From CAXRGH01 sp964230195 (GTDB lineage: Bacteria > Pseudomonadota > Gammaproteobacteria > Enterobacterales > Alteromonadaceae): DNA of 20,667 nucleotides. A program made the position numbers and the translations under genes. Positions 6,163-14,114 of the stretch are shown here, in pieces; positions within the stretch are counted from its first letter, which is position 1; each line of letters begins with the position of its first letter. Location of the stretch: NCBI GenBank assembly GCA_964230195.1, contig CAXRGH010000064.1, forward strand, positions 1-20,667, given 5' to 3'. The notes under the pieces are model-generated. The model made no database searches. It worked only from the letters and a program-made list of their open reading frames with translations, and was not told where the DNA came from.

Positions 6163-6960
6163 CTATAAATCCTCTAACATCGCGTCGATGTCTTCTTCAT
6201 ATTGGTCGTCTTCAAGGGCATCAAGTTCTTCTTGAGACAAATGCTCAGTAAACTTCAATTCTTCTTTTTGCCAATAGATATCCTTCACTAAACTATAAGG
6301 ATCAACAGCATTTTCCAACATACTTTCTTGTGACCTCAAAGATGCACGAGTCTCCAAGACAACAATTCCCATCCGTGCAATATTGGCAGGTGTTGATAGT
6401 AAATCTAATAACAAGTAGGAGGAATCCACTGCGTCCCCAACCATATTTCGCAGATCCGTTGGACCACGCGCAGGAAACATCAGAAAGGGCCCTTGCCCCA
6501 CACCGTAATTGCCTAACACTTCACCGAATTCCTCATCTTTACGAGAAAGATCCCAAGTTTCAGCAACATCCATTACACCGAGAACGCCAACGGACGAGTT
6601 TATAAGAAATCTTGACAGACTAATCCCAGCATCTTTAAAGTGACCCTGTAGCGCGTTATTAACACTAAAAATTGGCTCCTCTAAATTTAAGGCCATGTTG
6701 AGAAGCCCTGTGCGTACACCTTGAGGTATCCAATCAACATAGATCACAGTCACCGGGCGAAGGATGTATTTGTCTAACGTATCCCAATTAAAATTCCAAA
6801 GTTTTCGGTTAACGCTCTCGAATGGATCGCGCTCGTCAGCGATTATGTCAATGGAGGGTTGGTTCGTGCCAGGCGCTTGAGAGGATTCTGGAGTTGATTG
6901 ACATCCAATAATCAGAAAGCAAAACCAGACACAAAAAAACTTAATACTACTTTGATTCAT
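6163..6960 (-). CDS. mlaA: MlaA (VacJ) family outer-membrane lipoprotein
   Basis: Outer-membrane component of the Mla system, which removes mislocalised phospholipids from the outer leaflet and passes them to periplasmic MlaC. The 265-residue precursor has a lipoprotein signal ending I-I-G-C, so Cys20 is the predicted lipidation site. The next residue is Gln, consistent with outer-membrane sorting. The family hallmark D-P-F-E-S-V-N-R-K-L-W-N-F-N lies at 45-58. Further blocks are G-N-Y-G-V-G-Q-G-P-F and F-P-A-R-G-P-T-D-L-R in the middle, and a V-D-P-Y-S segment later. The C-terminal 30 residues are strongly acidic. Its ATG lies inside the end of ccmI (14-base overlap), making it the last gene of the ccm operon and probably translationally coupled. 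No mlaBCDEF genes are in view. Confidence 0.93.
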   Translation of the reverse strand: MNQSSIKFFCVWFCFLIIGCQSTPESSQAPGTNQPSIDIIADERDPFESVNRKLWNFNWDTLDKYILRPVTVIYVDWIPQGVRTGLLNMALNLEEPIFSVNNALQGHFKDAGISLSRFLINSSVGVLGVMDVAETWDLSRKDEEFGEVLGNYGVGQGPFLMFPARGPTDLRNMVGDAVDSSYLLLDLLSTPANIARMGIVVLETRASLRSQESMLENAVDPYSLVKDIYWQKEELKFTEHLSQEELDALEDDQYEEDIDAMLEDL

Positions 6961-8182
6961 TCAACTCACTTTTAATGACCGTATCAATGATGACAGACAC
7001 TTCAGTCTCGCCGGGGTCAAGTTTAATGACTGTGGACTGACCTTGTAAATCGCCAATTTGTAAATCAATGTTAGGGTCGGAAGAAATACGAGCCGTTACC
7101 CAAACATTCATTTCTTCACGCATCATAGCAGACGGCATCATTGCGTCGCTTTGACTTAGTGTGATATCCAAGGGAAAGGATTTCAGTGGCATCTTACGGA
7201 CCGCAAGCGGCAAATTACCCGTTTTTTCACCTTTCACAAACACAAATACAGTACCATCTGGCGGTAAGGTCAAGTCATACTTTAGGCTAACAGTCACATT
7301 GACTGAGGGCCCTTGAGGTAATAACCCCCGCAATTGCTGCTGTACAATGTTCAAACGTGGATCATTTGGATTGATAGACTTCTCTAATTCTCTCCAAACA
7401 GATATTGCAAGGTCACTTTCTTTCGCAAGAGAAGCAACAAGACCATACAAGCTCCAAAAGTCAAAGTCTGTTATTGGCGTTGTTGCTGTCACCTTACTCA
7501 GTAATCGTAATGCAGTTTTAATATCGGCATCTTGCCCCCGCATCACCAATGCTTGGCTATAACTGGTTAGAGCACCTTTGTGATTTGGATCCAATGCCAA
7601 TGCTTTCTCATAGGCTTGTAAGCCCTGAGAGACTTGATTTAACGCAATATTCACTCGTCCTAGCAACAACCAACCAATGGCATCATCAGATTTATTATGC
7701 AATCGTGTCCGTAATCCTACTGCAAAATCGGTCAAATCATCATTGGTCACGCTGGGGTCAGCATTCATCACAATACGTTTTCCTAATTCAGGTAGGCGTA
7801 TCATGGCATTCTCCCAATCGGTGACCACGCTTACCTGATTGACCTTCAGGTAACTCATAACCAATACCACGGAGACTAAAGTCATAAAAACGCTCAACAG
7901 CACACCACTGTTTGACTTAGTATCTTGCTCTGAAACTGATTCTGATAACTCATGACCCAAGGCTAATTTTATTTCACGCTCGGCTTGCACCCTACCCGAT
8001 GCACTAAGAAGGGATTGTTCTTCCTCATCTCTTAATTCACGCAAGCGAGACTGTGTCAGGGCGAGATTGACTTGGTCATGAGCAACTTGGCGTCTATTGG
8101 CGATAGATGGTCGAAATGCCGCAAATAGGAAGACTCCGGTCAAAACGAGCAATGAGACAATAGATATCCATAATATACTCAC
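6947..8182 (-). CDS. ccmI: Cytochrome c maturation protein CcmI
   Basis: Apocytochrome c chaperone of the haem ligation complex CcmF-CcmH-CcmI. The 411 residues have the CcmI layout: membrane helix (about 4-22), a basic/acidic cytoplasmic coiled-coil stretch with leucine repeats (about 30-80), a second helix (about 93-111), then a periplasmic TPR region (about 165-275, for example G-L-Q-A-Y-E-K-A-L-A-L-D-P-N-H-K-G-A-L) and a beta-rich C-terminal domain of the CycH type. The start is GTG, overlapping the ccmH stop as GTGA, and no in-frame ATG lies nearby. GGAG is found ten bases upstream. In E. coli this region is fused to CcmH; here it is separate, as in Pseudomonas and rhizobia. Confidence 0.93.
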   Translation of the reverse strand: MSILWISIVSLLVLTGVFLFAAFRPSIANRRQVAHDQVNLALTQSRLRELRDEEEQSLLSASGRVQAEREIKLALGHELSESVSEQDTKSNSGVLLSVFMTLVSVVLVMSYLKVNQVSVVTDWENAMIRLPELGKRIVMNADPSVTNDDLTDFAVGLRTRLHNKSDDAIGWLLLGRVNIALNQVSQGLQAYEKALALDPNHKGALTSYSQALVMRGQDADIKTALRLLSKVTATTPITDFDFWSLYGLVASLAKESDLAISVWRELEKSINPNDPRLNIVQQQLRGLLPQGPSVNVTVSLKYDLTLPPDGTVFVFVKGEKTGNLPLAVRKMPLKSFPLDITLSQSDAMMPSAMMREEMNVWVTARISSDPNIDLQIGDLQGQSTVIKLDPGETEVSVIIDTVIKSELNESK

Positions 8183-8670
8183 TTGCCTTGGTCTCCATTA
8201 TCTTGGTGAGTGGAGTCGTCATCCATGGATAACAACAGCTCATCTATGTGATCGACGTTTTCATCAACGATTTCAGATTGAACTTTCTCCCCGCGTCGAG
8301 AAAAGAACAGCCAAATCGCTATTATCAGTGCTAAGCACGGAATCAACCAGAGGAAAATGGTTGTTTGATTAACGGGTGGCTGATAATAAACAAAGTCACC
8401 GTAGCGCTGCTTCATATACCCAACGATTTCTTGCTTTGACTTCCCTTCCAACAATAGAGCATGAACTTTTCGCTTCATATCAATCGATACGGTGGCATTC
8501 GAGTCTGCAATATTCTGATTCTGGCATTTTGGACAACGTAAGTCTGCCGTTAACTCCTGAAACCACACTTGCTGTTGTTTGGTCTGTAACGGATATCGCT
8601 CTTCAACAGCCAACACATGAAAGCTTGTCAGTACACTAAACGCAAAAAACATGAGCAGCAGACGAAACAT
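8179..8670 (-). CDS. ccmH: Cytochrome c maturation protein CcmH (thiol-reducing subunit)
   Basis: Membrane-anchored periplasmic thiol oxidoreductase that helps reduce the apocytochrome CXXCH cysteines before haem attachment. With the ATG start it has 163 residues: a signal peptide (about 1-21), the motif L-R-C-P-K-C-Q-N-Q-N with Cys46 and Cys49, a three-helix domain, one C-terminal membrane helix (about 100-120) and an acidic tail. A TTG six bases farther upstream is in frame, but the ATG is better placed after GAGGT and matches normal signal-peptide architecture. The ATG starts two bases after the ccmG stop. The gene ends with a 4-base overlap into ccmI. It is the short, unfused form of CcmH. 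Confidence 0.95.
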   Translation of the reverse strand: MFRLLLMFFAFSVLTSFHVLAVEERYPLQTKQQQVWFQELTADLRCPKCQNQNIADSNATVSIDMKRKVHALLLEGKSKQEIVGYMKQRYGDFVYYQPPVNQTTIFLWLIPCLALIIAIWLFFSRRGEKVQSEIVDENVDHIDELLLSMDDDSTHQDNGDQGK

Positions 8671-8672
8671 TA

Positions 8673-9248
8673 TCAATCACCTCGGTTACTGGTATTAGTT
8701 AAGAAATGAGGTGCAAAGACACTTTGCCAAACACGGTCGTTAATATCACCCACATGGTGAGCAACAATCACGCCATTCGGGTCAATAAGAAACGACTCTG
8801 GTGCACCCGTCACTCCAAGATCAAATGAGAGATCACGATATTCATCATAGATGTTAAATTCGAAGGGGTTACCTAACTGAATTAAAGTCTGCGTAACATC
8901 GGCTTGTACCTGCGGCAAAGTTTGCGATTTAAACATAGGATCACTGTCTTGTTCGTAGTACAAACCTACAATTCGTACACCTGATTCAGATAAGCGTGTG
9001 AGATACGGCAATTCAACCTTACAAGTCAAACACCAAGTGCCCCATACATTCAACAAAGTGTAATGGTTATTAAACGTGGAGGCTTGATATTTTATTTCAC
9101 GGTCCATCAAATCAGGTAGATTAAACGTCGGCACCTCACGCCCAATAAACGGGGAATCCCTGTGAGCGGGGTCGGAAAATAAACCATTAAACAATAAAAT
9201 AGCGAGCAATAGAAACAAACCCAAAGGAACAATTTTTGATGTAGGCAT
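8673..9248 (-). CDS. ccmG: Thiol:disulfide interchange protein CcmG (DsbE)
   Basis: Membrane-tethered periplasmic thioredoxin-like protein that supplies reducing power to CcmH and apocytochrome c. The 191 residues comprise an N-terminal anchor (about 5-24) and a thioredoxin fold with N-V-W-G-T-W-C-L-T-C (Cys73 and Cys76) and the cis-proline segment G-V-T-G-A-P-E-S-F typical of CcmG. The central dipeptide is Leu-Thr rather than the common Pro-Thr, which could shift the redox potential. A GTG at 9254 is also in frame, but the ATG at 9248 sits eight bases after AAGGA and is preferred. In that choice it begins five bases after the ccmF stop. Confidence 0.95.
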   Translation of the reverse strand: MPTSKIVPLGLFLLLAILLFNGLFSDPAHRDSPFIGREVPTFNLPDLMDREIKYQASTFNNHYTLLNVWGTWCLTCKVELPYLTRLSESGVRIVGLYYEQDSDPMFKSQTLPQVQADVTQTLIQLGNPFEFNIYDEYRDLSFDLGVTGAPESFLIDPNGVIVAHHVGDINDRVWQSVFAPHFLTNTSNRGD

Positions 9249-9253
9249 TTTCA

Positions 9254-11248
9254 CTATCCTTTGTTCAATGCGGGTGACGGCGTTGCCTGATGAGCGATAT
9301 CTGCCGCTCTCTTGTTGTCGGCTCTGACGCGATAACGCTTATCACAAATGGAACACAAGGCACCAAGCGCCATAATAGCTGCACCCAGCCATATCCAAAC
9401 CACTAGAGGTTTGTAATAAATTCTCACTGCCCATTGATTCTCCCCAAGTGGCTCACCAAGAGCAACAAATAAATCCCGCCATAAATTACTATCAATCCCA
9501 GCTTCCGTCATGACTGACTTTTGAACATTATATTGACGTTTCTCAGGCAATAACTCCGTGATTTTTTGGTTGTCGCGATAGACGATAATGCGTCCTTGAT
9601 TTCCCCGGTAATTAGGACCAGTGATCCCCTTGACGCCCTCAAATGCGAACCGATATCCTGACAATTCAACCGACTCTCCAGGTGAGAGTTTGACGTCTTT
9701 CTCCACACCGTAATTACTGACCATTGCAATGCCGGTTAATAGGATTGCAAAGCCGATATGACCCAGTACCATCCCCCAATGACTAAGGGATAACTGGGTA
9801 AGTTTGCCAGTATTAAACGGTTTACCTACTCTCAACCTTACCTCTTCCACCGTATTCACCAACACCCAAAATGCTAAGAAAAAGCCTAACAAAGCGAGGT
9901 AAGACACATGACTTTGAGGCAACACCAGGAGAAGTGCTGCTGCCAATGCAATAGTGCCAGCATAAAGCATTTGTCTGAGCAAATACGCTGGAGCCTGACT
10001 TTTCCAACGAGTGAGTGGACCAATGCCAACAAGCAATGCAAAAGGCACAATCAACAGCGTAAACATTTGATTAAAGAATGGCTCTCCAACTGAAATTGCT
10101 CCCCGACCCAGTTGCTGATGCACCAGTGGCAGTAATGTCCCAACCAGCACGACTAGGGTAGACACGCTGAGCAAAACATTGTTACCAAACAACATGACTT
10201 CTCGGGAGATCAAACCATAGCGTCCCTCAACCTTTAAAGAGGAAGCTCTCAGTGCGTAGAGTAGCAGTGAACTTCCGATCACAACCACCAACATTCCCAA
10301 AATGAACAAGCCCCGAGAAGGGTCGCTCGCGAACGTGTGGACAGACACCAAGACGCCTGAACGAATTAGAAAGGTGCCCAATAAACTCAACGAAAACGCA
10401 CAAATCGCTAGTAACACTGTCCATGATTTGAAAATTTTTCGCTTCTCAGTAATTGCCAATGAATGAATCAGTGCAGTACCTGCAAGCCATGGCATTAATG
10501 CAGCATTTTCAGAAGGATCCCAGAACCACCAGCCGCCCCAGCCTAACTCATAATACGCCCACCAGCTACCTAGCGCTAATCCAACGGTAAGAAACCCCCA
10601 CGCCGCAAGCGCCCACGGACGCGACCAACGAGCCCAGGCGGAATCAAGCTTACCTGACAACAAAGCTGCAATGGCAAACGAGAACGCTACTGCAAAGCCT
10701 ACGTACCCCATGTAAAGCATAGGCGGATGAATAATCATTCCAAAATCCTGCAAAAGCGGATTCAGATCTTGACCATCAACAGGGAAAAATGGCAGTAATG
10801 AAAGGAATGGGTCTGAAACCCACAACATAAAGAGATAAAAGCCGCAGGCTACAAGACCAAGCACTGACAATACTCGCGCTAGCATGAGAGTCGGGATGCC
10901 TTGACTAAACAAGGCCACTCCTAATGTCCATAACGTGAACATTAGTACCCAGAGAAGAAAAGAACCCTCGTGACCGCCCCACACAGCCGTAACCTTATAA
11001 TGTAAGGGCAACAATGAATTGGAGTGATTAGCCACATAACTTAAGCTAAAGTCATCGGTTACGAACCCATAAGTCAAGATCGCGTAAGCAATCAAAGTAA
11101 ATACAAACATACCGACAGCGAGTGTTGGCGCACTTCCCATCCATCGCTGGTTGTTAGTATAGCTGCCGACCATAGGGACCACAGATAGCATTCCAGCAAA
11201 GAACAAGCTTAAAATAAGGGCGAAATGTCCGAGTTCAGATAAAATCAA
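9254..11248 (-). CDS. ccmF: Cytochrome c haem lyase subunit CcmF
   Basis: Large polytopic inner-membrane protein (664 residues) that takes haem from CcmE and, with CcmH and CcmI, attaches it to apocytochrome c. The tryptophan-rich WWD signature (W-G-G-W-W-F-W-D-P-S-E-N-A-A) spans 237-250. G-H-E-G-S is at 92-96, conserved histidine His174 lies in I-I-H-P-P-M-L-Y-M-G, and a later L-V-H-Q-Q-L-G holds another histidine. The periplasmic domain near the C-terminus (about 520-610) precedes a last membrane helix. The start codon is TTG: an in-frame TGA lies two codons upstream, and GGAG is placed six bases before the TTG. The protein start M-I-L-S-E-L-G-H-F-A-L-I-L agrees with the usual CcmF N-terminus. 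Confidence 0.97.
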   Translation of the reverse strand: MILSELGHFALILSLFFAGMLSVVPMVGSYTNNQRWMGSAPTLAVGMFVFTLIAYAILTYGFVTDDFSLSYVANHSNSLLPLHYKVTAVWGGHEGSFLLWVLMFTLWTLGVALFSQGIPTLMLARVLSVLGLVACGFYLFMLWVSDPFLSLLPFFPVDGQDLNPLLQDFGMIIHPPMLYMGYVGFAVAFSFAIAALLSGKLDSAWARWSRPWALAAWGFLTVGLALGSWWAYYELGWGGWWFWDPSENAALMPWLAGTALIHSLAITEKRKIFKSWTVLLAICAFSLSLLGTFLIRSGVLVSVHTFASDPSRGLFILGMLVVVIGSSLLLYALRASSLKVEGRYGLISREVMLFGNNVLLSVSTLVVLVGTLLPLVHQQLGRGAISVGEPFFNQMFTLLIVPFALLVGIGPLTRWKSQAPAYLLRQMLYAGTIALAAALLLVLPQSHVSYLALLGFFLAFWVLVNTVEEVRLRVGKPFNTGKLTQLSLSHWGMVLGHIGFAILLTGIAMVSNYGVEKDVKLSPGESVELSGYRFAFEGVKGITGPNYRGNQGRIIVYRDNQKITELLPEKRQYNVQKSVMTEAGIDSNLWRDLFVALGEPLGENQWAVRIYYKPLVVWIWLGAAIMALGALCSICDKRYRVRADNKRAADIAHQATPSPALNKG

Positions 11249-11267
11249 TGCTCACTCCAAATTGACA

Positions 11268-11741
11268 CTAATAAGTCGAGGATGTTGCTTGTTGAGGTTT
11301 GACGTGCTTTATACCCTTCAACTGTTCAGCGAGTTCTGGTGGCATATATTCTTCATCGTGTTTCGCCAGGACTTCATCAGCAACAATAATCCCATTGGGT
11401 TTTAAGATGCCGGTGGCTATAATGCCTTGCCCCTCTCTAAACAAGTCGGGCAAAATCCCTTGGTAGCTGACCGTCACCTGTGGACCTGTATCAACGAGCC
11501 TAAACTCTACTGCAAGTGACTCAGGATCTCGACTAACCGAGCCCTCTACCACTAAACCACCAATACGTAAGCGCTGTCCAGCCTTTGGTTTCACACCATC
11601 TTTGCCTTCAACAATCTGTGAAGGGGTATAGAAAAAGTCAATATTTTCAGTCAATGCAAATAACATCAGTCCAATCGCAACCGCAACCGATGAAATCAAA
11701 CCGACTACCGCAAAAAGTCGTTGTTTACGTCTTGGATTCAT
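11268..11741 (-). CDS. ccmE: Periplasmic haem chaperone CcmE
   Basis: Binds haem covalently through a histidine and carries it from CcmC to CcmF. The 157 residues have a basic N-terminus (N-P-R-R-K-Q-R), one membrane anchor (about 9-30) and an OB-fold beta-barrel with V-K-P-K-A-G-Q-R-L-R-I-G-G-L-V near 50-64. The haem-binding motif L-A-K-H-D-E-E-Y supplies His128 (covalent ligand) and Tyr132 (axial ligand). It is thus the classical His type, not the Cys variant. The flexible tail after 140 is normal. The ATG overlaps the ccmD stop as ATGA, and ccmF follows after 19 bases. Confidence 0.97.
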   Translation of the reverse strand: MNPRRKQRLFAVVGLISSVAVAIGLMLFALTENIDFFYTPSQIVEGKDGVKPKAGQRLRIGGLVVEGSVSRDPESLAVEFRLVDTGPQVTVSYQGILPDLFREGQGIIATGILKPNGIIVADEVLAKHDEEYMPPELAEQLKGIKHVKPQQATSSTY

Positions 11742-11962
11742 GCGCTACCACCCTCTATCGACTGGCGAGCTTTTTGTTTCGCCGCTTTAATTCTTGCACG
11801 TCGCTGTCTCTCTTTCGCCACGTGTTTTACTAACACATGACGGTGATGGACACTGATGCCCCATAATACGACAAGACCAAGCATTGTAATACCTACCGAC
11901 AACCAAACGTACAAACCATACCCGCCCATGGCCCAAAAATCAGAAAAGGATTCAAATGCCAT
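11738..11962 (-). CDS. ccmD: Haem exporter accessory protein CcmD
   Basis: Small single-span membrane protein (74 residues) needed to release haem-loaded CcmE from the CcmABC complex. It has the family start F-W-A-M-G-G-Y-G-L-Y-V-W at about 9-20, a membrane helix (about 18-36), and a highly basic cytoplasmic tail (K-E-R-Q-R-R-A-R-I-K). It overlaps ccmC by one base (TAATG) and ccmE by four. It is slightly longer than E. coli CcmD (69). Confidence 0.93.
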   Translation of the reverse strand: MAFESFSDFWAMGGYGLYVWLSVGITMLGLVVLWGISVHHRHVLVKHVAKERQRRARIKAAKQKARQSIEGGSA

Positions 11963-12735
11963 TATTTATTTCCCTCGCCTATCACACTGGCTTTTTGTGC
12001 ACGTTGCAATAGTATCTTCTGAGCCCATGGCCTCAACGCATCATTTGCTAGCAGTGCCGTTTGAATTCGATAACAAACCAAGCTTGCTAACAGAAAGCCG
12101 TAACCGAACAAACTGAGAAGAAGTGGAATAAGCATTTCAGTTGGCATAGAAGGTTTTGCAAACTTGGTAATGGTTGCACCTTGATGCAGTGTATTCCACC
12201 ACTCAACAGAGTAATGAATAATGGGTAAGTTGACGCTTCCAACCAACACTAAAATCGCAGTGACTTTGCCCGCTTTCAGTCGATCATCAAACACAGAATA
12301 TAAACTCAACACCCCAAGATAAAGGAATAGCAAAATCAACTCCGATGTGAGTCGGGCATCCCACTCCCACCAAGTACCCCACATGGGTTTTCCCCAGATA
12401 GCGCCTGTTGCTAATGCCACCACAGTGACCATAGCGCCAACAGGAGCGATAGACACCATAGCAAGATACGCATTTTTAATTTGCCAAACTAACCCAACAA
12501 ACGCCATGATTGCCATACCGCTGTACAGTCCCATTGACAAGAGAGCTGAAGGCACATGCACATAGATGATCCTAAACGCATCTCCTTGTTGGTAGTCACT
12601 TGGCGCAAACGCAAGTCCCCAAACGCACCCCGTCAAAAATAAACTCGCTCCAATCCATAAAAACCAAGGCATCATTTGCCCACATAACCCATAGGCTGCT
12701 TGATTTTTCGCATACGGATGTAACCATTTCCACAT
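11962..12735 (-). CDS. ccmC: Haem transporter/handling protein CcmC
   Basis: Integral membrane protein of the haem-handling superfamily that attaches haem to CcmE on the periplasmic side. In the 257 residues, six hydrophobic helices flank the tryptophan-rich motif W-G-T-W-W-E-W-D-A-R-L-T-S at 119-131. Conserved His60 lies in Y-V-H-V-P-S, and the segment L-P-I-I-H-Y-S-V-E-W-W-N-T-L-H-Q-G (170-186) holds the second histidine ligand region. The ATG follows the ccmB stop after a single base, so translation is probably coupled. The length is typical. Confidence 0.97.
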   Translation of the reverse strand: MWKWLHPYAKNQAAYGLCGQMMPWFLWIGASLFLTGCVWGLAFAPSDYQQGDAFRIIYVHVPSALLSMGLYSGMAIMAFVGLVWQIKNAYLAMVSIAPVGAMVTVVALATGAIWGKPMWGTWWEWDARLTSELILLFLYLGVLSLYSVFDDRLKAGKVTAILVLVGSVNLPIIHYSVEWWNTLHQGATITKFAKPSMPTEMLIPLLLSLFGYGFLLASLVCYRIQTALLANDALRPWAQKILLQRAQKASVIGEGNK

Positions 12736-12736
12736 A

Positions 12737-13405
12737 TCAGTTTTGACTCACTTTTAGTCCATAAGCTATTGTTTGAGGTGCAAATGCGAGGGTTAGCATT
12801 AGCAACGCTCCAATCCACGCAAGTTGCACATTATATGACAATTGCAGCACCACTGCATCTATTGCAGAAGTCGCAAAGATAAGTACAGGAATGAACAATG
12901 GTAGCACCAATAATCCTAGTAGAATTCCACCTCTGTTTAACCCTATGGTTAAAGACACTGCAATCCCTCCAATAAAAGCCAAAATGGGGGTACCCATAAG
13001 AAGTGTCAAAATAAGCGCCCAATACATATCCCAAGATAGTTTGAAAAATACGGCTACGAGTGGACTGACGATCAGTAACGGCACTATTGTCAGCATCCAA
13101 TGCACAACAACTTTCGTAAAGCATAATAACCACAACGGTTGGGGAGACAGCATGTATTGTTCGAGTGTACCGTCTTCTTGATCCTGTTTGAATAAGCCGT
13201 CAAGGCTCAACAAAATCGCGAGGATTGCCGACACCCAAATAACACCAGCCCCCACGGCGTTTAACATGCTTGGATTGGGCCCCAAAGCCAGTGGAAAAAG
13301 TGTGGCAACCAATAGTAGAAAAATGATGGGTTGTAAAACGTCACCGGGCTGCAGAAACGCCAATCGGCATTCTCTGCGAACAATACCACGGACAGCCTGC
13401 ATCAT
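12737..13405 (-). CDS. ccmB: Cytochrome c maturation ABC transporter permease CcmB
   Basis: Membrane subunit of the CcmA2B2CD ABC complex, whose ATP hydrolysis releases haem-loaded CcmE from CcmC. The 222 residues carry about six membrane helices. The family-typical cytoplasmic segment L-F-K-Q-D-Q-E-D-G-T-L-E-Q-Y near 71-84 is the CcmA contact region. The start is ATGATG, with the ccmA TGA embedded. GGAG eight bases ahead of the first ATG favours the longer form. Confidence 0.95.
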   Translation of the reverse strand: MMQAVRGIVRRECRLAFLQPGDVLQPIIFLLLVATLFPLALGPNPSMLNAVGAGVIWVSAILAILLSLDGLFKQDQEDGTLEQYMLSPQPLWLLCFTKVVVHWMLTIVPLLIVSPLVAVFFKLSWDMYWALILTLLMGTPILAFIGGIAVSLTIGLNRGGILLGLLVLPLFIPVLIFATSAIDAVVLQLSYNVQLAWIGALLMLTLAFAPQTIAYGLKVSQN

Positions 13406-14010
13406 AACTGATACTCCAAGCTGAGAGTTTGATGGGGTTCGATATCTACCAGTGGCTGGTGAGAGGTCATCACCACGGAGAAACCTTGTGCTAAATAAGA
13501 CTGGATTTTTTGTGTGATTAATCGGATGCCTTTGCTATCCAATGATGTAAATGGCTCATCAAGCACCCATAAATCAGCTTGGCTTAGCCATAACTTTGCT
13601 AATGCGACTCTGCGCGTCTGCCCCGCTGATAACTGTTTAACTGGAATATCCTCTAACCCGACTAATCCGAGGATCTCAAGGATTTCATAGAAATCAACAT
13701 CAGTATCCTCATTGTGTATATTGCACCAAAATCTAAGGTTCTCGATAGCAGACAACTCACCATTTAATCCACTTTTATGACCCACGTATAATAAAGACGC
13801 TGCTGGTTGTGAATCGGTTTTGATGTCATTCATGCATATGGTACCGTTCGTTGGCAAATGAAGCCCTGCTATTGCACGCAACAAGGTGGTTTTTCCTGCG
13901 CCGTTCACACCTTCAATATAAAGAAGCTGTCCATTTTCGACAGTTAGAGATAGGTCTTTGAAAAGGACACGACCTTGTCTTTCACAGGTAACATTTTCCA
14001 GTTGCAGCAC
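13402..14010 (-). CDS. ccmA: Cytochrome c maturation ABC ATPase CcmA
   Basis: Cytoplasmic ATPase of the CcmAB complex, first gene of the operon. The 202 residues contain Walker A G-V-N-G-A-G-K-T-T (34-42), ABC signature L-S-A-G-Q (127-131), Walker B W-V-L-D-E-P (148-153) and the switch histidine in T-S-H-Q (His184). The start is GTG, because TAG lies two codons upstream in frame, and GAGG is seven bases before it. The divergent FliK-like gene begins about 100 bases away, so the operon promoter lies in 14011-14114. Regulation is not visible from sequence. Confidence 0.96.
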   Translation of the reverse strand: MLQLENVTCERQGRVLFKDLSLTVENGQLLYIEGVNGAGKTTLLRAIAGLHLPTNGTICMNDIKTDSQPAASLLYVGHKSGLNGELSAIENLRFWCNIHNEDTDVDFYEILEILGLVGLEDIPVKQLSAGQTRRVALAKLWLSQADLWVLDEPFTSLDSKGIRLITQKIQSYLAQGFSVVMTSHQPLVDIEPHQTLSLEYQL

Positions 14011-14080
14011 GTGCTAACCTCGTCGGAGTAAAACAAGATAACGATGATACCAAATATTTATAAAAACGGTTGAAAATACA

Positions 14081-14107
14081 TAAACATTTTACAAAATTAG
14101 TCGATAA
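14081..14107 (+). promoter_or_regulatory. Sigma-28 (FliA)-like promoter before the FliK-like gene
   Basis: TAAACATT (14081-14088), exactly 11 bases, then GTCGATAA (14100-14107). Against the enterobacterial FliA consensus TAAAGTTT-N11-GCCGATAA this matches six of eight at -35 and seven of eight at -10, with ideal spacing. Transcription would begin near 14114, practically at the ATG at 14115. The mRNA would therefore be almost leaderless, or else translation starts farther in. Confidence 0.55.
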
Positions 14108-14114
14108 TAACGGT

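Noticed and set aside
8671..8676. TTG start for ccmH
   Set aside because: The in-frame ATG at 8670 is better spaced from GAGGT and gives a normal signal peptide.
9249..9254. GTG start for ccmG (193 residues)
   Set aside because: AAGGA is only two bases from the GTG but eight from the ATG at 9248, so the ATG is preferred.
12891..13181. Open frame opposite ccmB (and similar frames opposite galU, ccmI, ccmF, cheW and parP)
   Set aside because: They lie wholly inside recognised genes on the other strand, have no family resemblance and show the composition of antisense shadows.
14070..14098. TTGAAA at 14070 as a sigma-70 -35 box for the FliK-like gene
   Set aside because: No acceptable -10 at 16-18 bases; the FliA-type reading of the same region is much better.
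14070..14114. TTG start at 14070 for the FliK-like protein
   Set aside because: No ribosome site, and the segment overlaps the sigma-28-like promoter, so it would lie upstream of the predicted transcript start.
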